Shown piece by piece: positions 34,063 through 46,341 of a stretch of 64,000 bases of DNA (positions are counted from its first letter, which is position 1; each line of letters starts with the position of its first letter). The notes under the pieces are model-generated. The model did not search any database and was not told the origin of the DNA. It saw nothing but the letters and a program-made list of their open reading frames with translations. The translations under genes were made by a program, and so were the position numbers. Source of the stretch: Chloranthus sessilifolius (Eukaryota > Streptophyta > Magnoliopsida > Chloranthales > Chloranthaceae); contig CM037598.1 in NCBI GenBank assembly GCA_021018995.1, positions 48,623,185 through 48,687,184 of the forward strand. The letters run 5' to 3'.

Positions 34063-35230
34063 TTAGTTTAATGAAGGGTCCCCTTGAAAGTGAATGGTGT
34101 CCATAGGTTCAGCAGGTTTTTCTAAACAAGGCTTAAGCCTCTGACCATTCACCTTCAAGGTTTTCCCAAACTTGGGATCCTTGATTTCCACAGCACCAAA
34201 TGGGGAAACATTCATGAAAATATAGGGACCTTCCCATCTGGATTTCAGTTTGCCAGGAAAAAAATTAAGTTTGGAGTTAAACAACCAAACCTTATCACTA
34301 GCCATGAAGCTCTTTCTTAACAAATCCTTGTCAAAGAAAGCCTTGGACCTTTCCTTATAGATCCAGGCATTGGCATATGCATCCGTCCTCAGCTCTTCCA
34401 GTTCTGACAGCTGCAGCAACTTGTGATGACTAGCAGAAGTTAGGTCTAGATTTAAATTTTTTATGGCCCAATAGGCCCTGTGTTCTAACTCTATTGGGAG
34501 TGGCAAGCCTTGCCATAAACCAGTCTGAATGGGGACATCCCAATGGGAGTCTTATAGGCAGTTCTATAAGCCCATAATGCATCATTTAGCTTGTCAGCCC
34601 AATCCTTTCTGTCAGTCCTCACTGTCTTCTCAAGGATGTGCTTGATCTCCCTATTTGAAATTCAAACTTGCCCACTGGTTTGTGGGTGGTAGGGAGTAGC
34701 AATCCTATGGGTGACAGAATATTTCTAGAGCAAGCTCTCAAAATTTCTGTTGCAGAAATGGCTACCCCCATCATTGATAATGGCTCTAGGGGTGCCAAAT
34801 CTTGAGAAGATATTCTACTTTACAAACTTGAGGACAACCTGATTATCATTGGCTCTTGTGGAAATAGCTTCTACCCATTTTGAAACATAATCCACTGCCA
34901 CTAAGATGAAATGATAACCATTAGGAGGAAAGGGGCCCATAAAGTCAATACCCCAGACATCAATCAGTTCCACAACAAGGATGGGCTGCAAAGGCATTGG
35001 GTTTCTTTTGGACAACCCTCCTAATTTTTGACATCTTTCACAGGTCCTGCAGCGTGTATTAGCATCTCTGAATAAAGAAGGCCAATAGAACCCACATTGT
35101 AAGATTTTATCAGCTATTTTTCTTCCACTAAAGTGGCCTCCACAGGCATTTTTATGGCACATGGCCAGAATACTGGGGACATCACTTTCTGGAACACATT
35201 TTCGGATGATTTGGCCTACACAATACTTGT
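34063..35230 (-). pseudogene. pol: C pol: integrase
   Basis: The zinc-binding region (CHKNACGGHFSGRKIA, CRTCERCQKLGG), catalytic core block ([19 protein letters not shown]) and C-terminal region ([22 protein letters not shown]) match B closely at the amino acid level. The copy is broken. Confidence 0.85.
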
Positions 35231-36690
35231 ATAAGCAAGGTTCCTCCTAGAAAAAAAATTTGACCTGTGAGAAAAACAGGTCTTTGTCCATTTTGGTCCA
35301 ATAGGCAGGAATCTTGCCTATAACTAGATAATTTACAATGTGTGCATACCAAGGAACCAAGGATTGGATGGCAAACAATTGCTTATCTGGGAAAACATCA
35401 TTTGTAGGATCATCAACACATTTTTCTAACATAATTCTAGACAAGTGGTCAGCCACCACATTTTCCACACCCTTTTTGTCCTTGATTTCAATGTCAAACT
35501 CCTGCAACAGGAGTATCCATCTAATCAGCCTGGTCTTAGCATCGTTCTTGGACAATAGGTATTTCAATGCTGAGTGGTCTGTGAAGATTACAGTTTTAGA
35601 CCCAAGTAGGTAAGGTCTAAATTTGTCAACAGCAAAAACCACTGCCAGAAGCTCTTTCTCAGTTGTGGTGTAATTCAGCTGAGCTTCAGCAAGTGATTTG
35701 CTGAGATAGGCATTGACCACTGGCAGCTTATCATTCCTTTGGCCCAAAATAGCACCTATTGCCAAGTCGGATGCATCACACATCAGCTCAAAGGGTAGTG
35801 CATAGTCAGGTGTTTGGAGTACAGGTGCAGAGGTGAGGCATATCTTCAAAGTTTCAAAAGCCATAAGACATTCAGCAGAAAAATCAAAGGGCACATCCTG
35901 ACAGAGCAGGTGGCACAATGGTTTACCAATTTTGCTAAAGTCTTTAATGAACCTCCTGTAAAATCCTGCATGTCTAAGGAAAGATCTGATTTGTTTGACT
36001 GTTCTTGGAGGGGGCAAATTTATAATGAGGTCAACTTTGGCCTTATCTACCTCAATCCCTTCTCTAGAGACTACATGGCCCAACACAATACCTTGTGTTA
36101 CCATGAAGTGGCACTTTTCCCAACTTAAGACCAGATTGGTCTCCTCACATCTTTGCAAGACCAAGTGTAGGTGATGCAGACATTGGCCAAAACTGTCCCC
36201 ATATACAGAGAAATCATCCATAAATTTTTTTTAAAACTTGTCAATCATATCAGAGAATATGGCATACATACACCTCTGAAAGGTGGCTGGGGTATTACAT
36301 AGCCCAAAAGGCATCCTTCGGTAAGCAAAGGTGCCAAAAGGGCAAGTAAATGTAGTTTTCTCTTGGTCATGAGGGTGCACAAGGATCTGGTTGTACCCTG
36401 AGTACCCATCAAGAAAACAGTAAAAAGCTTTTCCATCCAACTTATCTAAAATTTGATCTATGAAGGGGAGAGGGAAGTGGTCTTTTCTGGTTTTAGAGTT
36501 GAGCTTCTGATAATCTATATAAACCCTCCAGCCAGTGGTCTCCCTGGCTGGTCTCAGCTCTCCAGACTCAGTTATAACAACTGTTATGCCAGATTTCTTG
36601 GGCACCACTTGGACAAGTGCCACCCATTCAGCATCTAGCAATTTAATGATCTCTTTGAGGACCACTTCCTGTATGTGAGGATTCAATTTC
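35231..36690 (-). pseudogene. pol: C pol: RNase H and reverse transcriptase
   Basis: RT blocks VPKKSGITVV, DYQKLNSKTRKDHFPLPFID, FLDGYSGYNQILVH and FAYRRMPFGLCNTPATFQR, and the catalytic MDDFSVYGDSF block, are followed by the thumb (RRFIKDFSKIGK) and RNase H (ELMCDASDLAIGAILGQ, FTDHSALKYLLSK). These are textbook Ty3/gypsy Athila/Tat motifs. The copy is broken but well preserved here. Confidence 0.9.
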
Positions 36691-37877
36691 CTCTACATTT
36701 CCCTGGAGGGTAATGAGCCCTCCTCTAAATGGATCCTGTGCATACAGATTGATGCATCTATCCCTTCTAGATCTGCAATGGTCCAGCCAATTGCCTTTTT
36801 ATACTTCCTCAAGACTGTTTGTAATTCTTCCTCTTGCTCGGTAAGAGAGGAGGAGATAATTATAGGAAGTTTTTCACCTTTCTCAAGGAAGGCATATTTC
36901 AATGTTTCTGAAAGCTTATTGAGATCAAGATCAGGGGCTTGTTGGGTGGATGGCAAGATTGGTGCTTTGTTGGTTTGAGGAAGAGGTAGCAATGTAGGTT
37001 TCCAAATGGAATGCTGCACTAAGCCCATAGAAGACGTTAATGTGGTCATGTCTTCTGTCATAACAGTTGGGCTTCCTTCCTCTACCATGTCCCAAACTTC
37101 AATTAAACTTGTGACAATGTTGCCCCAATCCAGCAAAGTGGGCAATTCTTCTTCAACAACTTCCTCTAGTACATCCAATGCAAAGCTTTCCTCATTGTCC
37201 AGCTGAGGGTACTTTGCACTGTTGTACACATTCAGTTCAACCTTCATGTGTCTGAAACTTACCTCCATAATCCCTGACCTGCATTAAATGCATGCATTGG
37301 CTGTCGCCAAGAATGGCCTGCCCAAAATAATAGGTATAGGGGTTGTACTCTTGTTGCAGCCCATGTCCAAAACCAGGAAGTTTGCAGGGTAAAAGAACTT
37401 GTCGACCCCTACTAAGATATCCTCAACCACTCCCATAGGTCTCCTTTCAGACCTATCAGCCATTAACAACACAATGGGGGTGGGTTTTAGCTCCCCCAAA
37501 CATAGCTACTGATACACACTGTATGGCAGCAGGTTTACACTGGCTCCAAGGTCTAGAAGGACCCTTTCAATTGTGTGGTCTCCAATTATGCAAGGGATAG
37601 TGGGTATCCCTGGGTCTTGCAACTTCTCTGGCATTGTTATGTTTAATACAGAATTAACTGTATCAGTTGCAAAGACCTTTTTGGACAAATGGCCTCTAGC
37701 TTTTCTTTTCTGGGTACAAAGGTCTTTCAGAAATTTGGCATAGGCTGGGACCTGTCTAATTACATCAAGCAGGGGCAAATTAATTTTTACCTGCTTAAAG
37801 GTCTCCATCATTTCCTCTATCTGTGCATTCCCCTTATCAAAAGGGGTAGGGCCACTCAAAGCTTGAGGAAATGGCAA
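36691..37877 (-). pseudogene. pol: C pol: protease and linker
   Basis: The aspartic protease core LLDLGASVNLLPYSVYQ is preceded by PGIPTIPCIIGDHTIE and followed by the flap region (MGCNKSTTPIPIILGRPFL). A linker with PDLDLNKLSETLKYAFL leads into RT. The domain order matches B. The copy is broken. Confidence 0.85.
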
Positions 37878-39662
37878 CTAAGGTACTGCTAGTTCCTCAG
37901 CTGCAAGCCTATGACTAAACATTTATTTTTTTCTTTTTTCATCTTTTATTTCCTGCTGAGGCTCAACTACAGCCTCTTTATTTTTCTCTTATTACAAGCT
38001 AGTAGGCAACTCTTGGCTCTGTGCTCTAACAAATTCTTTTTCACTTTCAGTTGAAATTTTTTTCGAAATGACCTCTCCTTGTTCCTTCCCAACCTGGTTG
38101 TCCACCAGCCTGCCAGACCTTAGGGTTGTGATGGCAGTGGCTCCCTCAAAACTTGAGGAACTTTCTCCAATCGAATCTTGGCCCTTAGGGTTGGCCACTG
38201 GCTAGCTTGGCAACTTGTCCTCTTCTCTTTTGGCCAAGGCATTGGATATTTGGCCTAGCTGCTCTTCCATTTTCTTTATGTTTTGACTGTGAGAAGTCAC
38301 AGTCTGAGTCAAGATTCCAAGGCTTTGCAATGAGGTCAAAACCTGATCCTCGAAAGAAGTATTTCGGGGCTGAGGTAGGGGAACTACCAACTGATTTTGC
38401 TGCTGGGGCAGCTGCTGATACTGAAAATTTGACCTTGGGGAATATCCCTGGTTAAATTACTGTTGTGGCCTTTGAGGTAAGGCCAACATCTATTGTGGCT
38501 GCATGTAATTATCTTATCTCCACCTCAAATTTGGGTGGTCTCTCCACTGGTAACCAGCATTTTGGTGCTGGAATCCAAATGGTTGTTTGTTGTAGCCAAC
38601 AGATTATTGCTGGCCAAATGATTGGGCAGTAGCAGCTTGTTCCATCACATACTCAGGATATTGCCCTGCAGATGGGCATTCTTCCACTGTGTGTTATGGA
38701 GATTGGCATATCAGACATGCCTCCATCACCTGTGCAGCCAATCTGGGTTGCACCACAGTTAATAGTTTATCAAACTTATCAGAAAGATTGGCCATCAGCA
38801 TTTTCAGGTTATTATTCCCAGTTACTTCATACATCTTTTCTTTGGAAGTTTCAGCTAGTCCCAATTTAGAAGAAGGCTCATGAACAGTTCTTGACAAGGA
38901 CATCTTTTGGAAAGTATTTTCATTGATGACCTCGAACAAGTCCCATGCCTCATCAACTGTTTTGTGCATGTATGTTCCACCACAAGAGGCATCTACCATA
39001 TCTCTGCTTTTGTCATCAATCCCATTATAAAAGCTCTGGACAAGTTGCCAGTCAAGGATCTTGTGGTGGGGACATTGTTTGAGCATCCCCTTGAATCTAT
39101 CCCATGCTTGATTAAAATCCTCAGTTGGGGATTGGGCAAAAGTAAGTATTGCTTTCCTCAACTGGCTGGTTTTTGTCTCTGGGAAGAATTTGGTCAAAAT
39201 TCTTGTTTGGAGGTCTTTCCAAGAGGTGATGCTGTTGTTTGGGAGAGTAGCTAACCAGGTGCTAGCCCTGTCCTTTAGGGAGAAAGGAAAGAGCCTTAAA
39301 CTGGCGGCTTCTGGTCCCAAACCAGTAATGGAAAATGTTGTGCACAGGGCCAAGAATTGGTCAATGTGCTTGTAGGGGTCTTCCTTGTTGAGCCCATGGA
39401 AAGAGGGAAGCATTTGGATGATTGGGGTTTTAATCTCATAGTTTCTCTAAACATTTGGGAATTGAATGCTGAATGGGGAATTATAATGATCAGGAGCATT
39501 CAATTCCTTCAATGTTCTGGGTTGCTCTTCACCCATGACTGCTGTCTCAGTTTCAGTAAGGAGCTCAACTGTGATGTGTTTGGGCCTTCTTGGTCTTTTG
39601 CCTCTTTCTATCTCAGGGTTAGGAGGCTCTAAAGTGGGACTGAGGGATCTCCTTCCTAACAT
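37878..39662 (-). pseudogene. gag: C gag
   Basis: The start MLGRRSLSPTLEPPNPEIE and the gag-domain blocks MLPSFHGLNKEDPYKHIDQF, LRLFPFSLKDRASTWLATL and WDRFKGMLKQCPHHKI are present, as is the first half of a zinc knuckle (CLICQSP). A Gln-rich part and the LRSGRLVDNQVG segment follow. The copy is broken. Confidence 0.88.
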
Positions 39663-39974
39663 GCACACACACCACCAGCAGGGAAGACTACTTGCAGACA
39701 CATTGCAATTAACTCGAAGAATTATCTAAATAAAATTACAACTATCCTAATCAACTGCTATGGAATTTGCAAAGGAGAAATAGACTGAGTTTTGGAGGGT
39801 TAGAGAAATGCAAACAGAGGTAGCTAGACTCCAAGTGCAGTTCAACTTTCCTCTTTGCTACTGTCCCGATCTGCAAGAAAAATTCCAAATGTAAATCAGC
39901 AGTATCAATTATTCACAAGCACAACTACCAAAGAATAAAATATAAAAATCTAGGGTCTACTAATAGATGAAGAT

Positions 39975-39992
39975 TCCTCGACAATGACACTA
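39975..39992 (-). other. C primer binding site, decayed tRNA-Asp type
   Basis: On the minus strand TAGTGTCATTGTCGAGGA lies 6 nt after the LTR end. It aligns with TGGCGCCGTTGCCGGGGA with transitions only. The stretch 39663-39974 between this site and gag is leader with no other feature. Confidence 0.75.
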
Positions 39993-40517
39993 AAAACTTG
40001 TTAAGGTATTTTAAATGCTTGCTGCTAACTTTATTGAAAACAATGATGAGAATGGGGTTAGTGAAAATAAATCAAAGGTGGATTGAAAACTACTGAGCAG
40101 CAAACCTAAAAATACACAGACCTGCAAGATACAGGGCCTGTTGTAGCAAGTTTTAATAAGTAAGAGTTTGTCCCATAGGAAAAATTGATCTGAAGCTCCA
40201 AGGGAGCTTTCTTTAGTAGGCCCTCCAGATCTGAATATAGATCTGGCAATCCTAAATGGAAGGGGATTTAAGGTCACTAATGTTTAAATCCTAAAATAGC
40301 CTAATACCTAAACTACAGAAATGGTTGAGAAGAATGAAGGAGTGTGAGATAATAAATATATAAGGGTGAGAAGTAAGCTATTAGGTACAGATCTGATGGG
40401 TTTTATAACTCAGACTCAGATCTGCTGCTGCAGAAGTCCTGTCCAATGGCTACATTATCACCAAAGAGGAGAAAGGATCCAACTCACCCTTGTGCCATGA
40501 TCCAATCCCTTATGGCT

Positions 40518-40549
40518 ATAACCTGTCCACGCAAATGGTCACAGACTAT
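40518..40549 (-). other. Leader stem-loop, C LTR, distal copy
   Basis: On the minus strand, arms ATAGTCTGT and ACAGGTTAT pair over 9 positions, two of them G-U type. The same arms occur in F at 63551-63582. Confidence 0.7.
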
Positions 40550-40943
40550 CCAATAGGGGAACCACAGTCCATAGGTGGGTCAGAATAAGTTTATCATTAT
40601 AGGCACTACTTCATCCAGGCTACCAACTCAAGAATCCATAGGAACCTCAACCTCTAAAGTTCTGTGTGTGGGGTTAGGCCTGCAATGTGCACTAGCCTAG
40701 ACACACAGGACCAGCAAGAGTTTGAGTACTAGCTTTAGGCCTAGCTGTTCACTGCTTTAGAAAGACAACAGCGATTAAGTCACAAGTCTACAATCTCTAC
40801 AGCTAGATCAAATCTGCCATTTGATAGTGGGTCTATACAAATACAAGGGAGTCTGTCTCTGCACAATCTCTCATAGGGCTACATGCACAAGTGCAGAGAA
40901 GAAGAATCTGTCTTAGATCTGTGGATTGGCCTCACCCTAGGAC

Positions 40944-40975
40944 TATACCTGTCCACTTGAATGGCCACAAACTAT
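40944..40975 (-). other. Leader stem-loop, C LTR, proximal copy
   Basis: On the minus strand ATAGTTTGT, GGCCATTCAAGTGG and ACAGGTATA form a weaker version of the stem. It lies 426 nt from the distal copy; the two F copies are 431 nt apart. Confidence 0.6.
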
Positions 40976-42430
40976 CCACAGAGGCTATCATCCCCACAGA
41001 AGTCTGAGACAGAACAAGAAAATTACTGCCACCACCATGTTCACAAGGCTACCAGCTTAAGCTCCCATGGGGATTCAGATCTAGTGGATCCTGTGGTGGG
41101 GCATAGGTCTGCAATGTGCCTAACCTGGACACACAGGTCACTTGGACATAGATAAATCCTTAAAAACAATCCTCCATTGCTTACAATACAACTAAACAAT
41201 GGACGATCTCTAGGCAGCAGCCTTGTACAGAACAACCCTCAAACTTCAATCCTATACATGCATAAGATCCTATTATAAAACTTTATTAAAACTATTCTAA
41301 ATAGACATACAAAGGCATAGCCAGCAAGTGCTAGACTATGGAGAGAAGAAAAAGGAAAAAGAAGTGCCTAAACCCAAACCTTAGCCTACTGGAACTCTAC
41401 AGTTGATTCAAGAAGAAGGAATATAGAAGTCTCCTAAACCTAAATTAGGCTTAGGTTTATATAGCAGTCAGCTGTGGGAGCATTTGGGTTAGGAAAACCC
41501 TAATTTTATCAATGCAATCATGGCACATTTATGTTGCTTGGATGCCTCAGGACATGTGCACAGAGATTAGAGCATTGGAGTGCGTGCCCTAGTTGCTAGA
41601 AGTTCCAAATTGCCCCTGTAAAAGTGGGGAGAAGTTAAGATCCCGAGCCTCTCTACGTAGCAAGGATTTTCAGGTCTTGTCGCGTGATAGGGTAGTCATC
41701 ACAGGATTGCATTGCCTTGAAGCTCTTGCAGTCGCAGGATAGATAGTTTGGTCATCGCGGGAATGCTCTGGTCATCGCAGGATTGCGCTTTCCATTTGTA
41801 TGGCGCGGGAATTGTACGCCTGGTTTATTCCTTGGTGAATCTTGCGGGGATCGTAGCGAAGAAGCAAGGTGCATAGGCCTCTGGATCGCGCGAGCAGTTC
41901 CCTGAAGGTCTATATCCCGCGGCCACTGCGCGCAGGAATGCCTGGAGCTCTCTCTCCTTAGTGACTCACGCAAAGATTAAAGGCTCCATTCTTGAGCTGC
42001 ACAAGACTGCGCTAGAGCTTCCAACTAAGCCTCGTGAGAACTGCGTGAAGTATGCTTTTTAATCCCTTCTATCTTCAATCTGCGCGAGAACAACGTGACC
42101 AGTTGGTGTGCTGCCTTCAGAAACCCGCGAAAACTACGCGAAGCATTCTTTCTAATTCAATTGAATCCTGCGACATATGCGCGAGGCTCACTTTTTAACT
42201 TGTTGCTGCTTTGATGTGCCTATGCTGCAGCCAGTTCTTTGTCTAGGTCTAACTTCCTTTCTCCTGAGGCACTTCTGGGACAAAAGTAAGCTTCTTGGCA
42301 TGGTTCGAGTCTTATCTGCAGTTGCTGCTTATTACCTATAAAATGGGCTTAACACACATTTATTAAATGACTAAGGTTCTAACAGAGATTAAGTTAAGGG
42401 GTGAAAGGTGATACTTTTCAGGTCTTAACA

Positions 42431-43195
42431 TTAGGTAGCTTGGCTGTGCATGGGAGGTTTGAAGTGCTGCAGATCGTGAGGTTTTTGGGGAATGCAAGTT
42501 GTGAGGTTGTCGACAAGTGCAAGCTAGAGTTCAAAGCAAATGTTGATAGGATGTTGGTTACTGCAAACGAGCTCGAAAGCTTTGAAGTTTGAAGTCTGCT
42601 CCCATTCGTTAGTTGTGCTGATGCTGCTTAAACTCTTCCTGACAGGATGCTGAAGCCATGATAGTTCTACTTGAGAAGATGGTAGGGGAGCTGCATCTAT
42701 CAGTTGACAACTTTGCTGAAGAGCTACTGTAATTGTGGATGTCGGTGTTGCATAGAGTTGAAGTGTGCAGCTGCTATGAATGCACCCAATCTGAAAGTTT
42801 TGTTCCTATTCTCAATGTGCACATGGCTGAACTAACATGTGTAGAGCTGAAGCTGATTCTGAGTTTGCCCAAGTGTGTACATTGCTGTCATCATGATGTC
42901 TTCAAGGCTTGCACAACTGTTCTGTTTTGAGTTCATCAGGAATGTAGGTTGCTGCAATGGACACCAAGTTGTAGCTCAGAGACTGCTTAGGCTGAAGCTA
43001 CATAGTTTTCATGCAAGACTCCCTTTCTTCTTAGCTCATTTCTCTCTCATTGGCACCTTTTTACCACAAAACTGCAGTAAGGCCGCACTTTCTTCCTAAA
43101 CTGCAAAATAAGCTAAAAGTAATCATAAACAACTCTAAGGCTTAGCAAAAGCTAGGTTTAAAGGTGTAGAAAGTGGCAAAAATCAGTGCTTAACA
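42431..43195 (-). repeat. D 3' LTR fragment (left)
   Basis: It aligns with 48573-49332 of the right LTR at roughly 93% identity. It starts TGTTAAGCACTG (minus strand) at 43195 and is interrupted at 42430 by element C. Confidence 0.85.
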
Positions 43196-44870
43196 CACAC
43201 CCATACCTAACCTTTGCTAGTCCTCGAGCAAAGTAAAATTTAAAATGACTAACCTAAGAAATTAAATGCCACTTTCGTAGGGAACATGGATGCATTTAGC
43301 ACATGCACCAAGCCTTTTAAACCCCTAGGTGATCCCTAGTGGAGGAGTGGAGTGTCCTGAGGGTTTTCAGTGAAGGTACCCCCAAACTTCTCCAATAAAA
43401 TTAGTTAGTACTAATGCAACATGCTAAAACAGTGTTTAAGTGAATAAAATAAATTCCACACCATTCCATTCAATTTTTAGAGGATTGTCAGTAGAAAAAT
43501 CATCAGTTTTAAAACCTGAAATTCTGCTGTAATTCCTTCATTATCAATCAATTCATGTCAAGGCCTTGTGTTTGAAAATCAATGCAGAGCTCACCTTTAA
43601 TTTAAGAATTCTGCTTTATAATGCCCCAACCAATGTAGATTTCAGACTCAAGTCTTACCAGGGCTGTTCAATCACAAAAAAAATCGAAGGGTGCATCATT
43701 TCACACATCTTAAGAGCAGTTACAGCCCTCAAATAGGACTGCAAGCATGAGCATAGGCATTGCTCTAATTTCTGATATCTTCTAATTCTTTGCCCCATAG
43801 ATCAAACAAATCCTCATCTCCACATGACAGCTCAATCCGTTTCAAATCAGTAAGGTCTTTTTATTGGGTTGTAATATGGCTTATGGGTAAAATTTACAAA
43901 AGAATAAAGGGGTAAAAAGGATTCAAATTGAGAAATCAGTAAAGGTAAGGAGGTGATTTGCAACTCAGCCTTCTTCATCTCAGCACAATTTTATCTGCTT
44001 CTTGAATTTTCGAATTTGAAGTGATCAGTTTCTAATCTTCTTTTTCAAAATATCAAATGAAATGACTTCTCTTTCTCATTTTTTTTGTTTGATTTTTCTA
44101 TTTTTCCTTTTTTTTAATATTTTTCTTCTTTTTTTTTTTATATTTTTCTCCATTTCTCTTTTTATGGGCAGGAATGCCACAATACCACCAAATGTGCTTC
44201 CTTCTTTTTGGATCAATCATCGAACCTTGCTCCTCTGACCTCACTTCTCATTTTTCCTGATTTCTCAGATTGAGGGTGAACTGAAACAGGTCAAAAGGTT
44301 TTGGGTTCAAATTTTCTGGTTTTCATCAAAGAAAACTGAGATTCTTATGGCTCAAATGGTGTGTATCAAGCGCAGTTCAAAGGTGGGATATTTTAAGCTC
44401 AAACTGTCCAAGGGATGGCCTTACTTCATGTCCTCAATGTCATGAATTCTGTCAAGCAGTTTAAACTTGGATTTGCTTAACTTCTAATGATTAAAATTTG
44501 ATCCCATCAGTCCTTAGAGCAGAAAAAATTGCCAAGACACTCTTCAAGAAAATTTTTCAGGCCCAAATCTCACTGGGTATGGCCTTCCATCAAATTTTCT
44601 GGGGTGTATCCTTACAGTTCTCTCTCATTTCAGTTCACTAAACATCAATTTTTTGAAAATTCATGACATTTGCTTCATGAAAAATGTTAAAACTACAGCT
44701 CATTTTAGTTTTAAAAAGTTTTTAATTTCCTCTTTTAAAAAAAAATCAGGTGGAAAATCACTTTATTTTCGAAAACTTTTTCAACATAGCTGCACTAGAA
44801 TTAACTTATTTCATTGGCACACTTGCCATACCCCCAAACCTAAGATGAACATTGTCCTCAATGTTCTACA
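43196..44870 (-). other. D 3' non-coding region
   Basis: It is collinear with the 3' regions of the other elements: the polypurine-like TTAGGTATGGGTGTG, the CACTAGGGATCACC block (about 43335), the GGACAGTTTGAGC block (about 44397), and ACCCCCAAACC near 44830. No gene is seen. Its survival in an element without coding sequence marks it as cis-acting. Confidence 0.7.
43289..43309 (-). other. Conserved pre-PPT hairpin, copy 5 (D)
   Basis: On the minus strand, arms GGTGCAT and ATGCATC pair with one G-U around the loop GTGCTAA. It lies 94 nt from the LTR. Confidence 0.7.
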
Positions 44871-46323
44871 CAATGAGAAACTAGGAGCATCAAGGTAAAA
44901 GATGAAAGAAAAACTAAGTAAAAAAATTGCAGCTATGTGCAGCAGAAAAAAAAAAAAAACAAAAGTGAATATATTAGCAGGAAAATGGAAAAAAATGTTA
45001 TGCAAATGCAAGAAATTACTGATAAAACAGAAAAATCAGTAAAATAAATTTAGAAAAACTTAATGTATGAACAGAAAAATAAAAGAACTGTGAAGAAAAT
45101 GAAAGGAAACTAATGCTAATAACAGAAAAACAGAAAAATGCAGATACAAAAATAGAATTTCAGAATTGTAGACACAAAAACAGGAAAAGAAAATTAGGAA
45201 CTGAGTACTAAACTACCAAAATGCAGAAAATTAGTAAAGTTAAGACCTAAGAAAGAAAAATCAGCAATCAAAATACAAAAATGAAACTAAAATTCCTAAA
45301 ACAAAAAAATCCTAAGACCAAAACCTAATCCACATGTGCCACAAGAAACCCCTTTTGCCTACTTGTGTCTGTTTTAGTTGTGAATGTGTATGAATCAATA
45401 AAATTTTGTAAAATAATGTCAGCATGGATGTACACAATTGAAAACAGGATTCATACACAGTTGAGACCTATTAATGGTGAAAAATCTTGAAGGAAAATAA
45501 AATCAATAACTCCATTTAATTTTCTGAACAAATTATGATCCATTGTTCATTATCCTTCATGAATCCTCAAAATTAAAATCATGATCTCAGCAGGTCCAGC
45601 TGGGGGAAAATGAATAAAGGCAAGGGAAAACAGCCCATCTGGAGAAATTTTTTATGTTTTTATAATTTTTGACTTTTTTATGTGGTTTTAGATCAGCTTG
45701 GGCTCAACAAGAGCCCTTATTTACTATTGCTAAAAAATAATAAGAAACAACTCAGAAATTTTCTATTTGTGTTTTCATTTTATTTTATTTTTATATTTGG
45801 TTTTGTAAAAAAATCAGCATGCCTAAAAGACAACAGAAATTATAATCATAATAAACATCAAACACAGCAAAACAACTGGTTCTCAAGAATTTAAAAAAAT
45901 TAATGCAAAGGAGAAAGAGATGCAAACTCAAGCGGAACTGCTCCTACGACAATCCATATGCTCCTTGTTTGGCAGTTGCTCCATATCTGCAAAAATCTAA
46001 AAAAACTGCAGCAGTACCTTATTCAAGTATATTGACAAAAAATAAAAAGAAAAAATTAGGCTACTGCCCCAATTTGACAAAACTTGCAAAGGGTGACAGC
46101 AGTATTTATTCAAATAGCTAGAAGGTAAAAAAAAAAAAAAACTTAGAGAAATCAGAAATTCTACTGCAGTAAAATAGGTTTTCTATATAAAAACTGCAGC
46201 AGACATGTAATTAAGCACTTGGAATGCAAAGTGTAGGTTTAAAGTAAAAACATTAATAAAACTACAAAATAACAATCAGATCTACAAAAAGGAAAAACTC
46301 AGATCTACTATCTAGATCAAAAC
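44871..46323 (-). other. D A-rich interior, no gene
   Basis: No recognisable protein similarity is seen on either strand. Parts (the GAATCATGA region at about 45370-45600 and CCAGATGGGCTG on the minus strand near 45635) match the tandem units of R2. The rest is A-rich and low in complexity. Confidence 0.6.
45700..45716 (-). other. GGGCT/AGCCC hairpin, D
   Basis: On the minus strand GGGCT, the loop CTTGTTG and AGCCC are flanked by sequence matching R2 around 7715-7745. The hairpin is shared by the two non-autonomous elements. Confidence 0.5.
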
Positions 46324-46341
46324 TCCCCGACAGCGGCGCCA
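46324..46341 (-). other. D primer binding site, tRNA-Asp type
   Basis: On the minus strand TGGCGCCGCTGTCGGGGA lies 6 nt after the LTR end. It differs from the Athila/Tat consensus at two positions. Confidence 0.88.

Larger units (their letters stand above)
26774..42430 (-). mobile_element. C: full-structure Athila-like element, older, left LTR truncated
   Basis: Read on the minus strand, the order is LTR (42430-39999), decayed primer binding site, gag, protease, RT-RNase H, integrase, spacer with CGCGAGAGGCTCC motifs, 3' ORF, 3' region, polypurine tract and a truncated LTR (28008-26774). The two LTRs differ by roughly 8-11% in sampled stretches, so the insertion is several times older than B. 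The element is broken in many places (well over a dozen). Its right end lies inside the LTR of D at 42430/42431. The expected remainder of the D LTR on its left is missing, which implies a deletion at 26773/26774. Confidence 0.88.
39999..42430 (-). repeat. C 5' LTR (right), complete
   Basis: This LTR of 2.43 kb (minus strand) starts TGTTAAGACC at 42430 and ends CTTAACA at 39999. Its order is U3 motifs of CGCGAGG type (about 41640-42190), a TATA box (TATATAAA, 41456-41463), two leader stem-loops and the U5-side block (about 40130-40180). Confidence 0.9.

Noticed and set aside
45682-46121. Short plus-strand frames in the D interior
   Set aside because: They are A-rich, low in complexity and without domain similarity, and they lie antisense to the element.
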